Of a stretch of DNA of 64,000 nucleotides, positions 56,373 through 64,000 are shown piece by piece. The first letter of the stretch is position 1. Each line of letters begins with the position of its first letter. The translations under genes were made by a program, and so were the position numbers. The notes beneath the pieces are model-generated. The model did not search any database, had not been told where the DNA came from, and was given only the letters and a program-made list of their open reading frames with translations. The stretch spans positions 41,936,208 to 42,000,207 of the forward strand of contig OX463806.1 of NCBI GenBank assembly GCA_949825045.1. Reading direction: 5' to 3'. The DNA is from Argyresthia goedartella (Eukaryota > Arthropoda > Insecta > Lepidoptera > Argyresthiidae).

Positions 56373-56554
56373 CTAAACTTATTGAACAGAATCCCAGTAT
56401 GAGTCATAGTAAGTTTCCTGTCGTCCAAGAGATTTGCTTGTCTCATCCAGTAATCTGAGCGGTAGAGAGTCATCGTCGCCCCACTTCGCTTGCTATCCAA
56501 CAGCTTCGCATAACCGAAGAATTGGCTTTGCAATGTCGCTGCTTCCTCATCCAT
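56373..56554 (-). CDS. Short p25-alpha (TPPP-like) protein, gene 2, coding exon 1
   Basis: Minus strand. It encodes residues 1-60 and two bases of codon 61: MDEEAATLQSQFFGYAKLLD, then SKRSGATMTLYRSDYWMRQA, NLLDDRKLTMTHTGILFNKF. The block LYRSDYWMRQA is identical to gene 1. I chose the ATG at 56554 because it aligns with the gene 1 start; an in-frame upstream TTG is not needed, and a likely splice acceptor (aacag) lies just upstream near 56576. Donor: ag then gtattt at 56372. The joined protein is 123 aa. By family it acts on microtubules. Confidence 0.88.
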
Positions 56555-57147
56555 GATTTGAAGTTGGTCTAGCAACTGTTAGATTAAATAGATCAATGTG
56601 AGTTGATGTTAATACATGTTCGCAAAGTAAGAAATAACATTTTTAGACTTTACTACTTTATACTTTATTGAACAAAAACAGAAGATACCGATACGCCCAA
56701 ATGCAGGAAATTAATCACCCATCAATGGTAGTACGAAAGAAATTAGGTTAATTTTTTTTAAGTCGGTGCCAGGCCTTGGAAATCTGTAGGTAGTTGTATT
56801 TTTTCCCAATAATAACTTTTTTTTACTTACGATTGATTGATTCGTTTGGGTGGATAACTTCGTGTATGTGAAAAAATATTATTTATTGCTTTTGAGTTCA
56901 TTTGATGCATTTTAATATTTTTTAAATTACTTTTTCGCACCACCTGCTCGAAAATTACACTTTATATGTCATGAAAACCTTACAACCTTAAAGCTCATCA
57001 TTATGCTTTAGCGGTAATATAAAGTTGTGCTGAATTTAATTGTATCATAACCTAGATCACTCCAAGGTTTAAAGTGATTTTCTCTTCTCATAGTTCTTAT
57101 TGATATGACCTTAAAATATAATTTCGTGAAAAACGCACGGCGCTCAC
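56555..57147 (-). other. 5' intron of TPPP-like gene 2
   Basis: AT-rich. An acceptor-like aacag lies just before the start codon region. A donor-like ggtgagc lies at 57142-57148 on the minus strand. Nothing else recognised. Confidence 0.45.
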
Positions 57148-57245
57148 CGCCCAGCTCCCCGGGGGCGGGGGCGGAGCGCGGCGCCGAACTTATTCGAAGA
57201 TCGAGCTGGCCACCACGAGCTGAATGGAACACATTTTAAATAAAA
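57148..57245 (-). promoter_or_regulatory. GC-rich candidate promoter and noncoding exon of gene 2
   Basis: The minus strand reads ggccagctcgatcttcg, ggcgccgcgctccgcccccg and ccccggggagctgggcg, then donor gtgagc. The abrupt GC-richness in an AT-rich area, the donor and the position about 600 bp upstream of the start codon make a first exon plausible. No TATA box seen. Confidence 0.45.
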
Positions 57246-57673
57246 CAAAACCCACATATGTAGTCGCAAGACGCTGCAACTGGACTAATGTATCAAATAT
57301 GAATTTACGTTATTTTACTTTAATAAAATGTTTTTTTTAGAAGCCTAGCTTTTTATATTTTGTCGCAGGAGGTGCGAAGTATACTCCTCTGGGTTAAAGC
57401 TGTTTTGGATTGGGCACGCTTGAATCCCTCACTGCACTCAGTTTTAAATCTGGAGTCAGTCGGTACGTTCAGGATTCAATATGGCGCCCGTGGTTATTTA
57501 TCCCTTTGGTGAATTTAGCTACTATTAGTATTAGTTCGTCATTATTAGTTTTGTAGAATAATTTGTAATGATAAGTTTTTATTGTCAGTCTTTTGGAAGG
57601 ATTCACTTCAGAAAGGATTAAACACTGCCAAATTGGCGAGCTCTCCGGGTGTTCTTTTTCAGTCTCTTTGAGT
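57246..57673. other. Upstream flank of gene 2
   Basis: AT-rich; no gene recognised. Confidence 0.4.
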
Positions 57674-57772
57674 CAGTTGCACTCTAAGAGTAAATGGAAT
57701 GCAATAAAAAAATATTGTCGGATTTTCACAATATTTTTTTATTGGATTCCATTTACTCTTAGAGTGTAACTG
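57674..57772. repeat. 45-bp-arm hairpin
   Basis: cagttgcactctaagagtaa at the left pairs with ttactcttagagtgtaactg at the right. The arms are 45 bp with two mismatches and a 9-nt loop. Likely a fold-back element; it could form a cruciform. Confidence 0.85.
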
Positions 57773-58864
57773 AGTGAAATTCTTGGTTTTGGAGTTGCAG
57801 AAAGACAAACACACATACAAACACACATAAAAACACACATACAAACACACATCTTTTTTGGATACCTGAAGTTGTGTATACTTGTTTGGAAACCATAAAA
57901 GAATAGCATTTGAATTTCCGATAAGATTACTTAAATACAATACAAGTTAGGTTCTCTCCTTTTTTGAAGACGGTTAAAATGGAGAAAGCTTTTACCCAGT
58001 AGGTGGATAAGGCAACCAATAACAACTATTACTTACATAACTTCAGAAAGGTGTCCACTTGGTTCGGGATTAGGTACTGTAAGCTCAGAACGATGTCTCG
58101 TTCCTTTGTTGACGATTTAGCGAAATCCTAACAAGGAAGGATTATTGGCAAGCAAGATTTTATGAATTAAACCTAAATAAATAGTGTTTTATTAAGATTT
58201 TATTCGTATCTCTTCAATATCTGCTGTGCACAGTTTAGTTCACAGACATATTTTACGTATTTACGTATTTAGTTAAGCATCTATTTTAGGATATAATGTC
58301 ACTTGTCAAGGCACAGCGCAATCATTAATCTGAGAATATATCTCGTCTTGCATGTAGGTGACAAGGTCAGATAAACAAAACTCTTTGATGACAAGTGTCA
58401 AGCAAAATAAAACCTAACAGCTTCACACAAAGGTTGAAAAGGCCAAAAAAAACAAGGAGTCTAGCAAGAATATACCAATTTAGGGTGACTCTGATTTTAA
58501 TACAACTAAATCCGTTATTTCAACAGAGTAAGTAAGTAAATAGAAGAAGGGCTATTTTCCATGAACAAAAGTTAATCTGATACTCTTTACTCATAAGACC
58601 GTACTTCTTTGTATGACTGAAACCAATATGCGACAGGACAGGTCACCTACCATTTTATTGACAACCAGCGATGGGGTCAGTATCGATGTAGTACGTCTAT
58701 CGGCAAAAATTCTAGATAGTTTACTTACTTCGTTATCTATATTTTAGAAGACTGGTATTTAACAATGAGAGGATCACTGTTTAAATAATATCAATAAACA
58801 AAGTCGAAGTGATAATTTATTTTCATACTACGAAAGAAATAAACACAGTCTTTAAATTAAATTA
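57773..58864. other. Spacer with short acacac minisatellite
   Basis: Four units of caaacacacata(c/a)aa lie at 57807-57852. A block near 58668 (ccagcgatggggtcagtatcga) has a relative near 47533. Nothing else recognised. Confidence 0.5.
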
Positions 58865-59320
58865 TATGGTAACACACTCAATAAACTATATCAAATACCT
58901 TGGTCATATAGAGACTGAGGACCTGAGGGATGATATAGTCATAGAGAGGGAGCTGTTGCAGTTTGGCCGAATATGTTGGTTCGTAGGATTGCACATTGTA
59001 AAAAGCCAGTAAAACCTCAGACTTCAAAGCACACTGTAAATCAATCTACACGTGCAGCCTATGGATCAACTATACCCAAAATACTCTCAACGCCCTGCTC
59101 GTCCAGTATAACAATGCTTCTAGGATGTTGCTGGGGCTGCCACGCTACTGTAGAGCATCGGGCATTATTGTTGAGGCAGGTACTGATGGATTCCATGCCA
59201 TCATACATAAGAGATCGGCCTCCTTACTGAAGCAGAAAGCGTGGCAGCACCAACAGCATCCTCTAGGTCATTGCAGGTCGGCTCGACGGCGACGGCTCAA
59301 ACACTGGGTGAGAGTGTGAC
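58865..59320 (+). pseudogene. Jockey-type LINE fragment, reverse transcriptase tail
   Basis: Pieces in shifting frames read IKYLGHIETEDLRDDIVIER, then RRIAHCKKPVK, then YNNASRMLLGLPRYCRASGI, IVEAGTDGFHAIIHKRSASL. These follow the order common in lepidopteran Jockey-like elements. Frameshifts break it; the catalytic core is absent. It ends where the next LINE begins. Confidence 0.75.
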
Positions 59321-59397
59321 TGTTTGTGACAGTGCGTGGAAAACTGAGCTGTGAAACAGGCAGGCCAATTTATATGAAAAAGATTGAATTGAGTGTG

Positions 59398-60757
59398 ATA
59401 TGAAGAAACTAACACTGAAGAAAAGAAAAAACACTGGAAATGTAGAACTTGTGTTACACAGAAGAGTATAAATGAATCAACAAAAACACAACTTAATGCA
59501 ACTTTACAGCAGAATGTAACCATAAGGAAGAAAAAAACGACACCTAAAAAGACTACAAGCTTTGTTCCATCGGAAACACCAAGTAACAAGGATTCTACCC
59601 ATTCTAAAACTGTCGTAGGTAACTCATATTCTCTGGACTCCAGTTTACTATCAGATGGCAATACCCGCTATGAATGCTCCCCCCCTGGCCAACTATCTAA
59701 AAGTATGGAAGAACGATCATGTATTAGCAGCACTCAGGATCTATAACACCGGATTACTACACTAACCTCCGAATTGATCACTACCCAGAATGAGTTAGAA
59801 AACACCATCATTGAGAACAATGAGTTAAAAAGAACTGTAGACAAACTTACACAGGAAGTTGGAATCCTTAAAAACCTATGTACAAGCCCTCCATTAATGG
59901 CCCAAAACTCGTCTACACCCAGAAAAAACAGGATTTCTAATATTAGTCACAGATCCAAAACGCCCCAACATCCCGCGTCTGCACGAGACTATAACTTAGA
60001 AATAGAAAAAATTAAATTAGTGAAGCAGATTTTAGATTTACAAGATCAACTATCACAGGCCAACAAGGACATTATAGAGCTAAAAAACCTAATGAATAAT
60101 TTAGAATTAAAACTGATTGAGAACTCGAACAACTCTACATTACCGAAGCCAACTCGCACTGTGAATTCTCAGACCAGAAATAAAATATGTGTCATTAGTA
60201 CAAACAGAAGAAACAAAATTCTAAATATTGCAGAAAATACATTTGAACAGGAAAAATATGATCTCTGTCACTACCTAATGCCAAATCGTGATATAAAAAA
60301 CCTACTAAAAGACATAGAGCTGAAGATAGTGGACTATACAATAAATGACTTCTGTATTATACTCCTGGGTGAAGACGATTTTAATAGCTCCAACAACTAC
60401 AGAGAACTTGTTTTATCGATCCGAACAACATTACAAAGAATACAAAGTACCAACATTTTAATCTGTCTACCAACATTCATCTGTGCAAGCAATGCCAATG
60501 TATTCAACTGGAGAGTGGAATATTTTAATAAACTACTAAATGATGATGTAATTAAATACGAGTACGCATATTTGATTGACTCAAACCGCAATCTGAAATA
60601 CGATGAAACGACGTTCCATCCACGTAGGGGTACTATTAAAAACTTTGGCATGCGTATTATGTTTGAGGACATCTTTAAAAAGATTGTAGAAATTAAGGAC
60701 TGGAACTACAATATAGATACAGACATTGATAATTATGTAAACAATAATAGTCAGTAA
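59398..60757 (+). pseudogene. LINE ORF1: coiled coil plus SGNH-like region, one stop
   Basis: One frame is open from about 59398 to 60757 except for a single TAA at 59744-59746. It starts with HWKCRTC, perhaps the end of a PHD-like finger. A Ser/Thr-rich linker follows, then coiled coil (ELENTIIENNELKRTVDKLT; later KLVKQILDLQDQLSQANKD). The C-terminal third has ICVISTNRRNKIL, IILLGEDDFNS and TTFHPRRGTIKNFGMR, spaced like the blocks of SGNH-type esterases found in CR1-like ORF1 proteins. The usual Ser and His are not clear, so I hold the hydrolase idea lightly. No in-frame ATG is found before HWKCRTC. ORF1 proteins bind the element RNA. Confidence 0.7.
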
Positions 60758-60779
60758 TTTTTTCGTCCCTCAACTATTA

Positions 60780-61443
60780 GATAACCATGTAAATCCAATA
60801 CCATCCTCAAACACCATACCCAATGGCGAAACTAACCTTAATGTATTGTTCCAAAATATTCAAAGTATTTCTAACAAATTACATCTTCTTGATGCACTCA
60901 TCGAGGAAAAACCTAACCTACATGTCTTGTGCATATCTGAAACTTGGATAAGTAGCGAAAAGAAGAAATTACTAAAAATTCATAACTATAATTTAGGCGC
61001 GACATTCTGTCGTGAACAACATACAGGTGGGGGTGTTTGTATATTAATAAAAAATACATTTGAATATTTAGAACGTGTAGACATCTCATCTATGTCAATA
61101 GAAATGGTTTTCGAAATATGTGCAATTGAAATTCCCAAAATTAATTTATTAATTGTAAATCTGTATTGGCCTAGTCGAGAAGTTAACACATTTTACAGTT
61201 CTTTGGAAAAACTTTTAAGATATATCTATACCAAAGAAAATTCTAAAAACATCATGATAGCTGGTGACATGAATATAGATTTTTTAAATAAACACGAAAA
61301 AGTTAGGCTTTCAAATTTCATGTTAAGTTATAATTTTCATCAAAAAGTCACAAAGCCGACGAGAGTTACACCAACCAGTTCAAAATGCATAGACTTAATC
61401 TTTACAAACTTTAATAAAAAAGACTACCATGTCGATGTCCAAG
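60780..61443 (+). pseudogene. LINE ORF2: AP-like endonuclease domain
   Basis: The reading FQNIQSISNKLHLLDALI, then LCISETWISSEKK, GGGVCILIKN, MIAGDMNIDFL and CIDLIFTNFNKKDYHV gives the N, E-T-W, G-D-M/F-N and D-x-I blocks of the LINE endonuclease, which nicks target DNA. The frame is in +1 relation to ORF1 with no ATG I can see. The last block, S-D-H, is missing here; it is found on the opposite strand at about 62725 because the DNA after 61443 is inverted. Confidence 0.82.
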
Positions 61444-62741
61444 ATCCAGTAGAAAGGACTCTATCTGATCTAACGCATTCTACTTTACCTGTGATAAAAT
61501 TGGTATTTTCAATCTCTACGTATTGGACACGGTTATGCAGGTATGACTTGAACCACCTGTATGCTAAGCCTCTAATCCCAGAGTCGTATAGTCTTTCTAA
61601 TAGAGTTTCAAAGCATACTCTATCATATGCTTTGCTCATATCGAGCAGTAAACCCACAGCATACCGTTTATTGTCTATTGATTCAAAAATTTTTTGCACA
61701 TACTTATATATTGCCAATATAGTAGACCTATTTTTACGGAACCCGTATTGGTTATCATGTAGTATGTTATATTTTTCATAGAATTTATTCAGTCGTATGG
61801 CCATAGCAGTTTCAAAATTTTTTGCTGAAGTAGGCAGTAAAGCAATAGGTCGATAATTATGAATGTCAGTGGCGTTTCCTTTTTTATGTTTAGGTTTTAT
61901 AAGAGATGTTTTTAAGGCTTCGGGAAATATTCCTTCTGTAAAAGATTGATTGATAAGTTTACAAAAGGGTACTGCCAAAATATCCGCGCAATGTTTTACC
62001 AGCAACGGAGGAATTTCATCTATACCAAAAGACTTCTTACTCTTAAGGCCTTATATTATATTAAATGTTTCTTTTGGTTCAACAGGTGTGAGGAAAAAAG
62101 AATTTGTTATTTTACTTGCGGGAAGATTGTTTTTCTCTGATCTAGATTTATGTGACTTTCCTATAGAAGCAAATAGATTATTGAATTCATTTGCAACTAT
62201 TTTCGGGTTAGATAAAGTATTGTTCGAAAATTTGAGTCTTATATTTTGTATAATTTTATATTTGTTTGTTACATTGTGTATTATTTTCCACATACATTGG
62301 GTTTTATTAACTGAACTATTAAATTTATATATGTTGATAAGTTTCTTAGATTTACAAACTATTCTTTTTAGAGATTTGCAGTACATTTTATAGTAGTTTC
62401 GTAGAACTTTATTATTAGTCTGTGATATTAGTAGTTTTAATTGTCTTTTATTGCGACATGATATTTTTATACCCTTAGTTAGGTAAGTATTTTTCTGGTT
62501 TGGCTTATATTTTATTAATACATTTATTTAGGGCTGTATGTATAATATTATCAAATGTATTAAGATTATCATTCACATTTTTATCAGGTACTAATATACT
62601 TTCCCAGTCTACTGTTGAGATTTCGTTTTTAAATCTATTTATATTGAAATCGTTAAAATTACGCTTGATCAATGTAAAGTGGTTAGGGTTTTGAATATTA
62701 AGAGGAGTAGAAAACAAGACACTTCTATGATCCGACAGACC
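61444..62741 (-). pseudogene. Inverted segment of LINE ORF2: end of endonuclease and front of RT
   Basis: On the minus strand from 62741 it reads GLSDHRSVLFSTPLN (the end of the endonuclease), a linker in three open pieces, then NYRPIALLPTSAKNFETAMA, QYGFRKNRSTILAIYKYVQK and LLLDMSKAYDRVCFETLLER, the fingers and motif A of the reverse transcriptase. It ends VECVRSDRVLSTG at about 61448, exactly where GVPQGS should follow. Those residues and the YxDD box are missing. It joins the + strand endonuclease at its left edge. Confidence 0.85.
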
Positions 62742-62963
62742 TACAGAGATTGCAAAACAAACTATCATCTTTTACTTATGCCCTCCATCAACTAAAAAGG
62801 GTAACTGATGTCAAAACTGCGCTCACAGCCTACTATGCATACCACTATCGTATGGTATTATATTATGCATAGTAGGCTGTGAGCGCAGTTTTGACATCAG
62901 TTACCCTTTTTAGTTGATGGAGGGCATAAGTAAAAGATGATAGTTTGTTTTGCAATCTCTGTA
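62742..62963. repeat. Perfect 100-bp inverted duplication within the LINE
   Basis: 62742-62841 and 62864-62963 are exact reverse complements by my reading, with a 22-nt spacer. Each encodes part of the reverse transcriptase tail (LSSFTYALHQLKRVTDVKTA). The spacer sequence, actatcgtatggtattatat, recurs at 63239-63258, where it is in its normal place. Confidence 0.92.
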
Positions 62964-63231
62964 TGTAAGGTTTCCAGCTCAAGTTTGTGTCTAGATCGAT
63001 CCCCAACAAGGTTGCTGTCTTTGTAGTCTCCAGTGGTATTTGTTTATAGCAATATGAAATTTGTAATGGGACTTTTTGTGAGGGTTTGAATTGAATTATA
63101 TTAGTTTTTTTAAGGTTGAGTTCTAAATTTGATTCATCTAGCCAGTCGGTGATCTTATCTAAGGTCATATATAAGCTTTGGTTTAATTCGGTGGTATTCG
63201 AGCAGGAAAAGTGGAAAAAGAAAAAGCACAT
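62964..63231 (-). pseudogene. Second inverted LINE ORF2 segment
   Basis: Minus-strand frame 62863-63231, including one arm of the duplication, reads CSNTTELNQSLYMTLDKITD, NLELNLKKTNIIQFKPSQKV and LLGIDLDTNLSWKPYIQRLQ: the region that follows YxDD in LINE reverse transcriptases. It ends AYYA, and the next residues continue on the + strand at 63233 (HSRLSYGIILWGN). Confidence 0.85.
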
Positions 63232-64000
63232 TCCAGACTATCGTATGGTATTATATTATGGGGGAATTGTTGTGAAATAAAGGATATTTTTATTCTACAA
63301 AAGAAATGTATTAGAATACTTACAAATATTGACCAAATGGTATCTTGTAGATCTTATTTTGTAAAACTCCAAATACTTACCTTAACTTCTATCTATATAT
63401 TAGAATCTTGCAAATTTGTAAGAAAACATGGTAACTTATACTCCCCTCTAGAAAATAAAAATAAAAGGAATAATCGAGACCAAAATAAATTAAAGAAACC
63501 ATTTTCAAAGTTAGAACTCGTGTCTTCTAGTCCCCATCATATGGCCATCAAAATATACAATCACATACCAAATTAATTAAAAAACATAGAGAAAGAAACA
63601 CTATTCATTACTTATTTAAAGAAGTTCCTCATTGAAAAATGCTATTATGATGTGAAAGAATTTTTCAATGATAAAATTAGGTAAACATTTCTAGTCGCTA
63701 ATTACTTTTTCATTACATGTTATTACTAATTTAATGTTTATATAATTTACTCTTAATTTATTTATTTATTGTTAATAATAATAATCTCTACAATATTTTG
63801 TTAATTGTCTCTATACAATTTTGAACATAAATGTAATCATTTTTCAATTTTTTTTTTCAATTTTTCGTAAAATGGACAACTGGCTGTCCTTCGCATGTTG
63901 CTGTGCCCTAGCAGGGCGTCACAATGTACTAACTTTTATTTTACCACCTTGTGCAATTTTGTGACTTTGCAATAAACTATTATGAATTATGAATTATGAA
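63232..64000 (+). pseudogene. LINE ORF2 C-terminus and 3' UTR, normal orientation
   Basis: HSRLSYGIILWGNCCEIKDI, FILQKKCIRILTNIDQM, CRSYFVKLQILTLTSIYILE and HHMAIKIYNHIPN, then a stop near 63574. The 3' UTR has cctagcagggcgtcac, tttgcaataaac and a tatgaat repeat. Typical CR1-like tail domain. Confidence 0.8.

Larger units (their letters stand above)
59321..64000 (+). mobile_element. CR1-like LINE with internal inversions
   Basis: The element holds ORF1 (to 60757), the ORF2 endonuclease (60780-61443), then reverse transcriptase segments in mixed orientations, and a 3' end with aataaactattatgaattatg at the window edge. The tail repeat tatgaat is still running at 64000, so the 3' end may lie just outside. 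Details are in the entries that follow. Confidence 0.82.

Noticed and set aside
62500..62694. Plus-strand open stretches between 61.9 and 62.7 kb
   Set aside because: They are antisense shadows of the inverted ORF2 segment.

Overview
The window looks like nuclear DNA from a moth or butterfly. It is AT-rich, crowded with old and young transposable elements, and holds several copies of dispersed sequences that I know from lepidopteran genomes, such as a repeat with a core reading cgcacgaagggttccgtacc. No species call is possible from sequence alone.

Host genes. I can support only two. Both encode short p25-alpha proteins of the TPPP family (tubulin polymerization promoting protein; the fly relative is ringmaker). 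Gene 1 is on + with coding exons 183-367 and 19761-19950. Gene 2 is on - with coding exons 56373-56554 and 55110-55299. Both are interrupted at the same phase-2 position, and their second coding exons are exactly the same length (190 nt). My hand alignment gives about 72 identical residues of 123. They are therefore paralogues facing each other tail to tail, about 35 kb apart. A GC-rich stretch near 57148-57240 is a plausible 5' noncoding exon or promoter for gene 2.

Intron of gene 1 (368-19760). It is full of elements: a decayed DDE_3-type transposase (1629-2340), the end of an RTE-like LINE (4335-4907), a 3.06 kb Mutator-like element (MULE) with long terminal inverted repeats (TIRs) and an 8-bp target duplication (5005-8068), and LINE relics. 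It also holds a structurally intact BEL/Pao retrotransposon (10927-17487) with identical-looking 184-bp LTRs, a cgcgt target duplication and one 1726-codon open frame. The BEL element sits inside a LINE of opposite orientation, whose halves lie at 10160-10926 and 17493-18025.

Spacer between the genes (20-55 kb). I see no host gene here. It holds many fold-back, MITE-like elements (about 18.6, 21.8, 23.9, 24.9, 26.2 and 38.6 kb) and a 1.4 kb MULE inserted into the dispersed repeat above (28447-29865). There are two more MULE transposase relics (33.0 and 49.8 kb), a decayed transposase-plus-YqaJ-nuclease element (40235-42180), an LTR-like promoter with three 64-bp tandem repeats (about 43.1-43.7 kb), and an element sharing MULE-type ends (46950-47840).

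Right end (58.8-64 kb). One LINE relic is followed by a larger LINE. Its ORF1 has a coiled coil and a possible SGNH-like region with one stop codon. Its ORF2 (endonuclease plus reverse transcriptase) has been scrambled by successive inversions, leaving a perfect 100-bp inverted duplication and no visible YxDD reverse transcriptase box.

The window reads as two small cytoskeletal genes in a sea of nested mobile DNA. The most useful leads are the paralogous p25-alpha pair, the young BEL element, the MULE family with palindrome-bearing ends, the transposase-YqaJ relic and the inverted LINE.
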